A DNA stretch of 64,000 nt, from NCBI GenBank assembly GCA_016709005.1, contig JADJEU010000001.1, positions 372,001 to 436,000 of the forward strand, written 5' to 3'. Of the stretch, positions 44,421 to 54,720 are shown piece by piece. The notes beneath the pieces were generated by a model, which saw only the letters and a program-made list of their open reading frames with translations, was not told where the DNA came from and ran no database searches. Source of the DNA: Crocinitomicaceae bacterium (GTDB lineage Bacteria; Bacteroidota; Bacteroidia; Flavobacteriales_D; Crocinitomicaceae). Each line of letters opens with the position of its first letter. Positions within the stretch are counted from its first letter, which is position 1. Both the position numbers and the translations under genes were made by a program.

Positions 44421-46073
44421 CTATTTGGTAAAATATTGTTTTAGTTCTTTATCAAAATATTGAAGTGCGTTTTTCACTGGCAATGGTAAGCCACCGCCCA
44501 ATGCGCACAGTGATCCTGTTTCAAGGGTATCTAGAAGATCTTTGAAAAGTTCACGGTCAATTTTATATTGTTCTGTTGTTGCTTTTTTCAGAAGTTCAGC
44601 TCCGCGGGTAGAACCCAATCTGCATGGAAAACATTTGCCACAACTTTCATGCGCTGTAAATTGGAAAAGATGTTCAATGTATTTTACAATGGGAAATTCT
44701 TCCGGCAAACATACGACAGAGGCATGTCCTAATAAAAATCCGTTTTCAGAAAAGGATTCAAAATCAACGGTAAGATCTTTCGTTTTATTAGCAGGGACAA
44801 GTCCTCCAAGTGGACCACCGATATGAAGTGCTTTTACTTTTTTCTTGTAACCACCACCTAATTTTTTGATCACGGTGTCAAGTGGTGTTCCCATGTCAAC
44901 TTCATAAACGCCGGGTTTGTTGAAGAAACCATCTAAGCAAACTAATTTAGTTCCGGTAGATTTTCCACGACCGATGGATGCAAATTTTGCACCGCCGTTT
45001 TGAATGATGTAAGGAATACACGCTAATGTTTCAACGTTGTTTACAATTGTTGGCTTATTGAACAAACCTTGTTGCGCTGGGTATGGCGGACGCACGCGAA
45101 CTTCTGGTCTTTGTCCTTCAATAGAAGAGAGGAGGGCAGTTTCTTCACCACAAATGTATGCGCCTTGTGCTTTAATAATTTTGAAATCGTAATTGAATCC
45201 GGTTCCAAGAATATTTTTTCCGAGTAATTTTTTAGACCGTAATTGATCAATTGCTTTTTGTGTGATTTCAATCGCTTCAGGATATTCAGCACGAATGTAA
45301 AGCACACCCGTTTCGGCGCCAATAATGTAGCCTGATATCATCATTCCTAATAAAACAGAATGTGGTTGTTCTTCTAAAAGATAACGATCAGAGTATGCGC
45401 CCGGATCACCTTCATCAGCGTTGCAAACAATAAATTTGATTGCGCTGTCCATCTCTTTTGCAGTATTCAATTTGAATGCAATTGGAAATCCAGCACCGCC
45501 TCGTCCACGTAAATTTGATTCTTTCAGTTCATGTAACAAATCTTCTTTTGATCTTCTTAATGCAACTGCAAGCGTGGTGTAGTAGTAATCAACACCAGGA
45601 AACATGGTAGTCAGAATTTGAGTTCCCAACGAATCCACATTGTATTTTTCTTTTGTTTTTCCGGTGCCCTCTTTGATGGTGTGGATATTATCAATATCAG
45701 TTCCGGAGTAATTTTTTCCTTTGTAATTGAACGATGCATTTTCATGGCAACGCCCCATGCAACACATTTCACCAATCTCAGTATCTTTAAAAACACCACT
45801 TAATTTTGTGCGCACATCATCTTGTGTTCCAGCAGTCATGCATGAACTTCCATTGCAGACATAAACTTGTTTGCCTTTGTTTTCTTCTTTTAGAAAATCG
45901 TAGAAGCTGGTAGTTCCATAAACATTCCCTTTTCCAATGAGGAATTTATCAGCCAACTCTTCCATTTTAGCTTTGGAAACAGTACCTGATCGTTTGGCTG
46001 CAACACCTAATTCTTCAAAAAGATTTTCCTGAAGACCTTTGCGGCCGGCTAATTCACTTAAGTTTTTTGACAT
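44421..46073 (-). CDS. formate dehydrogenase beta subunit, NuoE-NuoF fusion
   Basis: 550 residues. Residues 1-130 are a thioredoxin-like 2Fe-2S domain of the NuoE type (YGTTSFYDFL, VCNGSSCMTAG, CCMGRCHENASF with the four ligand cysteines). The rest is NuoF: FMN/NADH site RGRGGAGFPIAFKL with NADEGDPGAYSDR, ICGEETALLSSIEGQRP, and the 4Fe-4S motif ESCGKCFPCRLGS with a distal cysteine GSLCALGGG. It receives electrons from the alpha subunit and reduces NAD+. Separate fdsG and fdsB genes are fused here, as in some hydrogenases and Fdh of other phyla. First gene of the operon. Confidence 0.9.
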   Translation of the reverse strand: MSKNLSELAGRKGLQENLFEELGVAAKRSGTVSKAKMEELADKFLIGKGNVYGTTSFYDFLKEENKGKQVYVCNGSSCMTAGTQDDVRTKLSGVFKDTEIGEMCCMGRCHENASFNYKGKNYSGTDIDNIHTIKEGTGKTKEKYNVDSLGTQILTTMFPGVDYYYTTLAVALRRSKEDLLHELKESNLRGRGGAGFPIAFKLNTAKEMDSAIKFIVCNADEGDPGAYSDRYLLEEQPHSVLLGMMISGYIIGAETGVLYIRAEYPEAIEITQKAIDQLRSKKLLGKNILGTGFNYDFKIIKAQGAYICGEETALLSSIEGQRPEVRVRPPYPAQQGLFNKPTIVNNVETLACIPYIIQNGGAKFASIGRGKSTGTKLVCLDGFFNKPGVYEVDMGTPLDTVIKKLGGGYKKKVKALHIGGPLGGLVPANKTKDLTVDFESFSENGFLLGHASVVCLPEEFPIVKYIEHLFQFTAHESCGKCFPCRLGSTRGAELLKKATTEQYKIDRELFKDLLDTLETGSLCALGGGLPLPVKNALQYFDKELKQYFTK

Positions 46074-46303
46074 AGTTTGAGCTGTTCAATATTGCCTGAA
46101 TCTCTTTAGAATCTTGTTCTTCAACTAACTGAATCAAGTTTGAATCAGATACAAAAGAGGGCAGGTGTTGTAAATTTATCGAATTATAATGTCAATTGCA
46201 CAACAAAGTGCAAAAATCAAGGTATGATCCGACGGTTTTGTCCTCTGAAATCATCTACTTAGTAGGTGTTAAAAGAAATTGCTTTAGAAAATTCCTTTGT
46301 GAA

Positions 46304-47507
46304 TCAAAAATATACAATTTCACGTTCAACGTAAGTGATTAATTCTTCGTTCAAAAACTCATTTTTCAAAATCCAATTTCCATATGAATCAAGGATAAAC
46401 TCAGTTGAGCGGTAAATCGGATTATTAAAATTGTAGAAGTATAAATCTGAAAATCCAATGCGCCCATTTTGTTGTATGTTTCAGTTCAGTATGGATCGTT
46501 TTTCAGACAATATCAAGGCTTCTCCATTTGAATGAAAATTTTACCATATCAGGATTTCACTAATTAAGATATAATCGTAGTAAATGTCATTGTCTTAAAA
46601 CTGCGCTATCAAGGCCTTTTAGGTATCCTCTTTGATCATAATCAATGCGGTTCCAACTCAATAGGTTAAAAAACATCCTCTAATGATATTCCGTATAACT
46701 TGAGGTTGTAAGTAGGTTCTTGGCTTTCTGAGCTTGAATCAAAACAAACTCCCATGATTGTTTACCTATAGCTTAATAACATCAAACGTAATGTACTTTT
46801 AATTTTAATTTTGAGTGAGTTTTTGACTGGAACATATGAAAATATTATTTAATATAAGGTTCTTCGTTATCAAGTCAATACTTGGAATTTTGATTTAATT
46901 GACTTAAATCGTAATAAAGTATCCAATTTAATCATACACATAACTAAAAAAGTCTGCTAACGATTTTTACCCTTGTTGAATTTAACAGATTTTAGAATGT
47001 CATTTTCTTAATAAGTGTATAAATCAGTAGATGAGTCATGCAATAGGTCATTAAATTAAGTTCAAATAATTTATTAGTAAAAATAATAGAAAAGTCTTCA
47101 GGAGGGCTGTTATCCTTGAAAAGTATGTTGACATCTCCTGAAACATAAGAATGAATTAAACATTTAAATTTGTTATAATCAAACTAATTGTCATAAAAAT
47201 CATTCCATTTGATAAGTAAGGAACAGTATGAAATCTTCTATTATATCCGCTTAAGCCAGTAACCATTTTCATTAAAAATAAGATTCAACTCTCCGGGCCA
47301 ATATAAGCCGTTTAAATCCAAAACAGGTATTTTTTTCTTTGATTTTTTTTTGCTTGGCTGAATTTGATAAGCATGTTGAGTAACTTTTTGGACAGGCCCG
47401 CTTAATCCATAATAATCTAAGTACAGATTTTCTCTATGTTCAATTTGACCAAAAGTATGGCTAATGGAAAAGATAAATAATAAACACAAATGAATGTTTT
47501 GGATCAT
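46304..47507 (-). pseudogene. decayed secreted-protein gene (both ends still recognisable)
   Basis: ATG 47507 gives a signal peptide (MIQNIHLCLLFIFSISHTFG) and a start of the type IEHRENLYLDYYGLSGPVQK, ending in FNENGYWLKRI and two stops at 47241. The minus-strand DNA down to 46304 is interrupted by stops in all frames, but the last ~50 codons (46304 to ~46460) again read as such a protein: YRSTEFILDSYGNWILKNEF and TYVEREIVYF. DxxGNW and V-E-R-E-I-Y tails are typical of YD-repeat-like Bacteroidota secreted proteins that start LYGL-GPVK. The middle is more AT-rich and disordered. This is genuine decay rather than one error. No other gene is seen in this 1.1-kb gap. Confidence 0.6.
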
Positions 47508-47664
47508 TGAAAATAAATTTATCGAAATTGCTAGAAAGGCTAGAAAAATCATATATAAATGCAGTTTCCTGCAGGATTGGTTTCACAAAAATCATCTCTT
47601 TCTAACGTTCAATGGATCTTTGAAGATTTTCTTCATAAAAGTTTTAAGGCCAGTTGCCGAATAT

Positions 47665-50040
47665 TTAAATCTCTTCAATCAATAATTTTCTAAACCTCAC
47701 ATAGTCAGTAAAAACAGCGAATCCTTCAGTATCCCAGATGCTGACTCTCACGCCAACGTTCGAAAGATTATATTTCTTCTTCCATTTTTTAAGTGGTAGC
47801 GTCCAGATTCTCTTTGTCTGCAATGCGTTGAGCATAAATTCGATCCCCATTGTTTTAAAACGTTCACCGGTAGGTTCATAATTGAAATCTACTGACACAA
47901 TGCCGGCGAAAGCAATGTCTGAATGAATTGTTAGATCAAGCGATGCTTCATTTTTTTCTAAAATTGCGATGGTTGGCGAGAACCATTTTTCAACTTCGGC
48001 ATATGATTTTTTTTGCTCCTGATAATAATCTAATATGCTCCAGCTAGCGCCCGGCCAGCAATCATTCAATTGCCAAAATAAAGTTCCCATACAATGTGGT
48101 GCTTTTAAACGATGCGCTATAATTGCAGTTTTCAGCGCTTGTCCTTGCACAAATTGTGTAGCTTCTAACCAATCTTCAATACTTGTAATCTCACCAAAAT
48201 AGTTTGAAATTTCGGTGTCAATTAATCCATCTCCAATATAGCTTTTCTGGAGATTTTTGAAGGCCGCTGAATCTCGATGAATCATAGCCGAATTGTAGAG
48301 ATAATAACTTGCTATATCTTGTCGACTTATTACAGCGTTTTCATTCTTGTTAATTGCAATCGATTGCATCAAACCATCAAATGAAGGGTAAGATTGAAAT
48401 CCATATTCAACCATAAATCTGCCCACATTAGTTTTAAAACTTTCAATGGGTTCTTTACCATGCCAAACGCCCCAATAATGCATGGCACCGTGATTAAAGT
48501 TTTCAGGTTTTCCCCAATTGCTTTGTGGACTTGATGGAATATAGGCCCGTGAGGGATCGAGTTGTTTTAGTTTATCCGGAATTAGTTTGTGAAAAATGGA
48601 TTTGTAATTCTCCCAAATTTCAGTGGAATCTTTTGTTGAATAACCGTATTGTTTTTGCCATCCCCAATTATGCCAGGCTACTTCAATTTCATTATTGCCG
48701 CACCACAACGCAATGCAGGGATGGTTGCGCAATCGCTTCACATTATCTTCAATTTCTGCAGCCACATTTTCATGAAATTCTTTTGCGGCCGGATACATTG
48801 AATTGGCAAACATAAAATCTTGCCAAACCAATATTCCCCTGAGATCACATTGCGTGTAGAAAAAGTCAGACTCATAAATTCCACCGCCCCAAACGCGAAT
48901 CATGTTCATGTTTGCCTGCTGAACAAGCTCAAGTAATTGTTCTGTTTTTTCATTGGTCACGCGTGGCAAAAACAAATCTTGCGGAATGTAATTGGCGCCC
49001 TTCATGAAAATGGGCTGACCGTTTACTTTGAAATAAAAAGAAGTTCCAATGGAATCCTTTTCATTTACGAATTCAATTGTGCGAATGGCAAAATTGACTT
49101 TTGTGGAATGAATTTCCGCAAAGGTGCTACTGTTGCGTAAATAAAGATTTGATGAATAGATGTGATGTTCTCCATACCCATTGGGATACCAGAGCTTCGG
49201 GTTTTCAATCTGATGATAAAACTTCACTTCATTGATTCCTTCTTTGACGTAGATTTGAAATTCTAATCCCATCATTTCAACGACGATTGGATCGATATAC
49301 GTGCTATCAGATTCTAAATCGAATTGAAAAAAAAGTGTTGCTAAATTATTTGCAACACTAATTGTTTGAGAATAAAAATTGGTGATTTTAAAATCATTCC
49401 ACATTCTGATATAACATGGTTTCCAAATTCCGCATGTAACAAATCGTGGTCCCCAATCCCAACCAAATTGATACGCGGCTTTGCGTGTATAAGCAGACAC
49501 TTGCATAGCTCCGGTTTCATTTCCAGATGGTAATTGATAAGGTGCTTTCATAACATCATACTCATGTTTGTTGAGAGGTGTAGTGAAGTGAACGCGCAAT
49601 TTATTGGCACCAACTTTCGCAAGATCTTTGATTGAAAGTGTATAATTCCGAAACATATTATCTGCTTCCAAAATCAACGAGTCATTCAGATAAACCTTTG
49701 CATACGTATCGATTCCTTCAAATACCAAATCCATTTTTGACTAGCTCAAATCATCATCAGAAATTTCAAAGGAGGTGGAGTAGACCCAATTCTGAGATTC
49801 TAATCTTTTAGCTAAATCAGAATGTTCATTCAGTCCAGCATAAAAGTCCGGAGCAAGATTATTACGCATTAAATCTAAATGAACCACACCAGGAACCTGA
49901 GCGTCATATTCTGGTGATGGTAAATGATGGCCTTGAGGTAAATCTAATCTGAATCTCCAGTTTTCCAACGGTGTTATTTTCTCTTGTGCACAAAGCAGCA
50001 AAGGGAATAAAAGCAGAAGAAGACTGATTTGTTTAAACAT
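47665..50040 (-). pseudogene. beta-mannosidase (GH2), interrupted by an in-frame TAG
   Basis: Signal peptide MFKQISLLLLLFPLLLCAQ and the start of the sugar-binding domain (LENWRFRLDLPQG, AQVPGVVHLDLMRN) occupy 49741-50040. After a TAG at 49741-49743 the same frame continues MDLVFEGIDTYAKVYLND for another 689 codons, so one substitution (for example AAG, CAG or GAG to TAG) breaks a ~790-residue enzyme. Catalytic residues are present: acid/base Glu in LWCGNNEIEVAW, nucleophile in FMVEYGFQSYPS. It removes the beta-linked mannose of N-glycan cores and beta-mannans, in the periplasm. The C-terminal domain is shorter than usual. Part of the N-glycan group with the genes at 51.4-54.7 kb. Confidence 0.85.
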
Positions 50041-50258
50041 GATTCCAAATTACTTGATTTTTTTTAGCCAATGTGAATTGGACAAAAATATAATTGATGC
50101 ACTTACCCGGCAGTTCACCCTTGTTTTTCGGCCATCTGCCAAAAAAATGAAATTTGCTGATACTCAAAAAGATCAATATCCAAATTTTAAATTACTTTTA
50201 ATCATGTAAGAGAAAGACTCTTAGTTCGTTATTAAAAAAAAATTAAATCAAAAAAACT

Positions 50259-50537
50259 ATGAAAAAACTTTGGATTGTAATTCCAGTTGCATTGGCGATT
50301 GCTTCATGCGGAGGAGCAGCTTGTGATAACTCAACGCCTGAAGGTGCAGCAGATTGTGCTTGCGGTTATGCAGAAGAGTATAAAAAAGCTTTTGATGCAA
50401 AAGACGAAGCTAAAATGAAAGAAGTGGATGGAAAAATGGAAGCCTGGGAAAATGAAGTTGAAAAAAATATGGAAGCTGGAAAATACACTGAGAATGATGT
50501 TGAGGCTGCTTTGGTGGCCAAGAATTGTGACTTGTAA
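50259..50537 (+). CDS. small acidic lipoprotein with CAC motif
   Basis: 92 residues. Leader MKKLWIVIPVALAIASCGG with lipobox IASC. The mature part is a helical, charged domain: GAADCACGYAEEYKKAFDA, EAKMKEVDGKMEAWENEVEK, then VAKNCDL at the end, with four cysteines. The CAC plus terminal Cys pattern is seen in many short Bacteroidota lipoproteins, including the 26675 gene. It is divergent from the GH2 gene and followed by a terminator. Function unknown; metal binding is a possibility only. Confidence 0.65.
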   Translation: MKKLWIVIPVALAIASCGGAACDNSTPEGAADCACGYAEEYKKAFDAKDEAKMKEVDGKMEAWENEVEKNMEAGKYTENDVEAALVAKNCDL

Positions 50538-50559
50538 GATTTGATTTTTTTATGAGATA

Positions 50560-50588
50560 ATCCCGGGCCGTTGGTTCGGGATTTTTTT
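50560..50588 (+). terminator. intrinsic terminator after the 50259 gene
   Basis: ATCCCG/CGGGAT stem with an 11-base loop followed by seven T, 22 bases after the stop codon. Confidence 0.75.
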
Positions 50589-50684
50589 GTTGGTTTAGAG
50601 AGGCTCAGTCAACAAAAAAAAACTGAAATACTCAGGCTAAAAAAAGAGCGTAGCATTCAAAAATAATTGAGCTTTAACCTGACG

Positions 50685-50736
50685 GGATTTCTCGTCGTTT
50701 ATTGCAATTAAGCAATGAACTCTGTCGAAATGACAC
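50685..50736. repeat. dispersed repeat (family d), copy 2
   Basis: GGATTTCTCGTCGTTTATTG followed by AATTAAGCAATGAACTCTGT and CGAAATGAC. Nearly identical to 32582-32632 on the same strand. It lies directly downstream of the cutC stop. Confidence 0.7.
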
Positions 50737-50752
50737 CTCCAATAGAGTTTGT

Positions 50753-51457
50753 TTAAGAGAGCGTATTAAGAATCTGTTTTATTTTTTCTTCATCCACTTC
50801 AAAATCTTCACCCATTCCTGTTGGTAAATTATTGTTGATTTTTTTTCGTGCGGTGAAGTGTAAAGCATGAATGCCAAGTTCAGCAAGCTGTTTTGCGTTT
50901 GTTGTGTTGACGCCACCACCAGCCATAATTTGAATTGGATTTTTTTGACTGAAACTTACCATTTCTTTTAACAGATTCATTCCTTCATTTACAGAAGTTT
51001 TTGAGCCAGAAGTGAGGATACGTGAAAATCCTAATTTATGCAGATGCTCTAATGTTTTTAAAGAGTTTGGCGTGGAATCTATAGCGCGATGAAATGTGAA
51101 TTCCAATTTTTGTTTGAGTGCAACTTCTGCTAAATAAAGTGTCGCTTGCAGATCCAGTTCATTCTCTTTTGTAAGGCATCCGAAAACAACTCCTTTGGCG
51201 CCAGCAATGGCAGCAGCAACCATATCTCTAGCCATAATATCTAAATCCGTTTGGCTGCAGACAAAAGAACCCGGCCGCGGACGAATCATCACATGCACTT
51301 CTATAGTTTTAAGTGATGCACATTTTTGTATCATTCCAAAACTTGGAGTTGTTCCTCCTTCAGTGAGATTGGCGCAAAGTTCAATGCGTTTGAATTTATA
51401 ATCGGCAGCAAGTAGCGCAGATTCAAAACTATCGCCACAAATTTCTAAATCTATCAT
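50753..51457 (-). CDS. cutC: CutC family protein
   Basis: 234 residues, intact. TIM-barrel protein with the CutC signatures IELCANLTEGGTTPSFGMI, VHVMIRPRPGSFVC, GVVFGCLTKENELD, FHRAIDSTPNSL, RILTSGSKTS and IQIMAGGGVN. CutC was first linked to copper tolerance in E. coli, but that role is doubtful, and the conserved pocket suggests an enzyme or phosphate-sugar binder. Its ATGA overlaps the TGA of the repaired GH20 gene, so it is translated with a hexosaminidase and lies between glycosidases. A part in amino-sugar metabolism is therefore a reasonable guess. It is the only undamaged gene of this group. Confidence 0.88.
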   Translation of the reverse strand: MIDLEICGDSFESALLAADYKFKRIELCANLTEGGTTPSFGMIQKCASLKTIEVHVMIRPRPGSFVCSQTDLDIMARDMVAAAIAGAKGVVFGCLTKENELDLQATLYLAEVALKQKLEFTFHRAIDSTPNSLKTLEHLHKLGFSRILTSGSKTSVNEGMNLLKEMVSFSQKNPIQIMAGGGVNTTNAKQLAELGIHALHFTARKKINNNLPTGMGEDFEVDEEKIKQILNTLS

Positions 51458-53729
51458 TCTACAATTATCTCATCAACAAATAACCAGGCATCTTGTCCGG
51501 CGGCTTCATGCGATGCAGGAAGTTTGCCGTAGTTTTCAGCTTCAATGCGAATGTATCGCGCAACAAATGGATCAAAAGAAATCAGATATGGATTAACTGT
51601 AATTCCATCTACTGATGCTGCATTTACCGGAATTATTTTTTGGTTCTTCACGTTGAAACACGATTTGTTATCGGGCGAGTAGGATATAGTAATGTTATTT
51701 GGTGTCATGATCCAAGCATTGATGTATTGAAGAAAATTTACGGTGACTCTTGAAATCGTTTTTTCTTCTCCCAGGTCTAAAATGACGTCCAGATCTTTTC
51801 CCCAGAAGCCCTGCCAGTTGCCATCTCTGAAATTATACGATCCTAATTTACCATCAGTAAGTGCAAATTCACCAGATGACGCGTACCATTCGTGATAGAC
51901 ATTTGCAAAAGTTGCTGGTGAAAAAAGGGCAAGGTGATTGTTGATTTTTGTATGGTTGAATTTCCGTATTGCTTTCCGTTTTTGTAAGCATAAACTTCCA
52001 GGTCACCTGTTTTATCAAGTACAATGCGATTTGAAAACGTGGTAAGATTTGTATCACATTCATCACAAAGCCAACGATACTTCAATTCCAAATCCGGAAT
52101 ATTTTTTTTCACATCAATAAAAACTTCCTGATCTTCACAAACCGTTTCTAATTCAAATGGGACCGACTCCATTCCATATTTAATTCCGAAATAATCCCAA
52201 ATAGGGTAGTGCTTCTGAAGTCTTTGATAGAAGCTATTATAGCGCGATGTATCCGGTCCTGACCAAAGCATCTCGGCCAATGCAATCATTCTGGGAAAAA
52301 CTTTTGAATCCAAATTTTCACGATCGGGCACACGCTCTGTCCACATATTAACTTCTGCGCCTAAAATGTATTTGTGAAATTCTTTTTCCAGATTTTCAGG
52401 AATCGGATTAAACGAATAAACTTTTTTCAAATCTATGGCGTCTAGCCCGTAATCGATATAACAATGACTGGTTGGTGACATCACCACATAATGTTTTTGT
52501 TGCGCTGCAGCAAGTCCGCCATCCATACCGCGCCAGCTTTGTACACTTGCGTTTTCAGATAATCCTCCTTCCAAAATTTCATCCCATCCAATTAATTTCC
52601 TTCCTTTTGAATTGAGGAATTTTTCAATGCGTTGAATAAAATAACTTTGTAATTCGTGTTCATCTTTTAAGCCTTCGTCTTTCATTCGCTGTTGACATTT
52701 AGCACAATGTTCCCAGCGGAATTTAGGCGCTTCATCACCGCCAATGTGAATGTATTCAGACGGGAAAATTTCCATCACTTCGGTCAGAACATCTTCTAAA
52801 AATTTAAAGGTGCTATCATTTCCGGCACAATAAATTTCTTTGAAAACGCCCCAGTCATTTACAACTTCAATTGGACCACCGTTGCAAGAATATTCTGGAT
52901 AGGCCGCCAATGCAGCTTGTGCGTGACCCGGTAATTCTATTTCAGGAATCACCACAATGTGACGTTCTTTTGCATAGGCAACAATTTCTTTGAGATCTTC
53001 TTTGGTATAAAATCCTCCGTAAATGGTTCCGTCTTTTTCTTTTCTGTAAGATGAAATGGTGTTGAGCAATGGATATTTGTCAATCTGAATACGCCATCCC
53101 TGATCTTCTGTCAAATGAAAGTGGAGAATATTCATTTTATAAAAAGCCATCAAATCCAAATACTCAAAGATGACTTCTTTTTCGAAAAAATGTCTGCAGA
53201 CATCCAGCATTAAACCCCTGTGTTCAAATGCGGGTTTATCTTCAATTTTTAAACAAGGCAAATACCAGGCTTGACGTTTTTCTCCCGAATGAAAAGCCGG
53301 AATGAACAATTGTCTAACCGTTTGAATTCCGCGCATGATGCCGGTAGAGGTCAAGGCAGTGATTTGTAGTTTTTCGGGAGAAATGATTAATCGATACGCT
53401 TCACCGTGTTGTAATTCGGCTGGGAAATCATTGACAATTTTTAATTCGATTTCAGATTTATTTGATTGAGATTTGAGAACTTTCGTCAACTGAAAGCTGG
53501 ATGAAGAATCAATTAATTTGTTGAAGTAATCTCCTTCATTAATAAGATCTTCAGGGTAGGAGAGGACTGTTTCTGAATTGATTTTAAAAAAACCTTCACG
53601 CTTTTCAACCAGCACAGGTTCAGGAATCAGATAAAGGGAATCCACGTTTATGTATTCAGCATTTTCAGCATCGTGTCCACCACAAGAGACAAGTCCAATC
53701 GAAAAAACAGCAATCACAATTTCACGCAA
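51454..53729 (-). pseudogene. beta-N-acetylhexosaminidase (GH20) lipoprotein, frameshifted
   Basis: A TTG at 53729 or GTG at 53717 gives a lipoprotein leader (IVIAVFSIGLVSCGG); upstream frame is a non-coding repeat. GH20 domains follow: N-terminal chitobiase-like part, ALTSTGIMRGIQTVRQL, HRGLMLDVCRHFF, HFHLTEDQGWRIQI, catalytic DE pair in IHIGGDEAPKFRWEH, SWRGMDGG. The main frame ends at 51843 in nonsense, but another frame from about 51930 to 51454 continues the family's C-terminal sandwich (EWYASSGEFALTDGKLGSYN, DPFVARYIRIEAENYGKLPA). One missing base in the six-A run 51921-51926 rejoins them (FFSPATFANVYHEWY), giving about 758 residues. Cleaves terminal GlcNAc or GalNAc from glycans outside the cell membrane. 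Confidence 0.85.
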
Positions 53730-53825
53730 AGGCGCAAAGGCGCAAAGAAATGGTTGATGATTTGCAGCTATTCTACTGAAACAATTCAGCATGGGAGTTT
53801 GTGATTTTGATATTTGTATTTTTTG
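53725..53825. repeat. repeat-bearing spacer between GH20 and glycosylasparaginase genes
   Basis: Contains CGCAAAGGCGCAAAGG, a half-copy of the AACCACAAAG palindrome family, and GTTTGTGATTTTGATATTTG, a copy of the 6.9-kb/19-kb word. Its reverse complement is spuriously open in the GH20 frame. Confidence 0.5.
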
Positions 53826-53838
53826 ATTTTTCCTTGTT

Positions 53839-54720
53839 TTACCAAGGTCTGTTGAATTCAGAGTCCACCAATTTTTCATTTTCCAAATCACGATGCGCCA
53901 CGTTGAAACCTGAGTAGACTGAATAGGATCCCCATTCGCCATTTTTATTCAATGCAATGAAACCAACTTGTAAATTTTCAACTTGGTTATCGTGTTTTTT
54001 GATGAGACGCTCTACAGCTTCTTTACAAGCTTCTTGTGGTGTGTAGCCGTGACGCATCAATTCAACAACAATGGATGAACCTGCGATTCTTATAACGGCT
54101 TCACCAAGACCTGTTGCACACGCAGCGCCTACTTCATTGTCAACAAATAAGCCTGCACCTATAATTGGAGAATCACCTAATCGTCCGCGCATTTTAAAAG
54201 AAAGTCCGGATGTTGTACAAGCGCCAGATAAATTTCCTTCTGCATCCAATGCAATCATACCAATCGTGTCGTGGTTTTCTCTATTAATTATTGGTTTGTA
54301 TTCCGATGTTTTCAACCATTCTTTCCAGGCTTTTTGTGCTTCGTCTGATTTAAAATCTGATTTTGTAAATCCTTTTGAAAGCGCAAATTCAAGAGCGCCG
54401 TCACCAACAAGCATCACATGCGGCGTATCTTCCATGACTTTGCGCGCAACAGAAATTGGGTTTTCAATGTATTGTAAAAAACCAACTGAACCACATTGAT
54501 TTTTGTGATTCATGATGCAGGCATCCAAAGTTGTATTTCCATCTCTGTCCGGAAATCCGCCCAGGCCCACACTCAGATTTGTTTTGTCAGATTCAGTTAC
54601 GCGAACGCCTTGTTCAACGGCATCCAATGCATTTCCCCCAGCTTCCAAAACTTTCCATGCGGCTTTGTTTGCTTCAAGTCCGTGGTTCCATGTAGAAAGG
54701 ACAATTGGTTTATTAACAGG
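53839..54720 (-). pseudogene. N4-(beta-N-acetylglucosaminyl)-L-asparaginase, 5' end missing
   Basis: The frame opens right after a TAA at 54721-54723 and reads NKPIVLSTWNHGLEANKAAW, the start of the mature enzyme; no ATG or signal peptide precedes it. The first possible start is a TTG at 54648, which would omit conserved STWNHG residues. The autoproteolysis site and nucleophile threonine lie in ENHDTIGMIALDAEG, with CTTSGLSFKMRGRLGDSPI, GAGLFVDNEVGAAC and VGFIALNKNGEWG. The HDTIGM form matches the flavobacterial glycosylasparaginase rather than plant-type asparaginases. It cuts the GlcNAc-Asn bond of N-glycopeptides. The missing N-terminus coincides with loss of the C-terminus of the histidine kinase upstream. 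Confidence 0.8.

Noticed and set aside
53730..53942. N-terminal extension of the GH20 protein to 53942
   Set aside because: It translates an intergenic repeat and overlaps the glycosylasparaginase gene; the lipoprotein leader begins only at about 53729.
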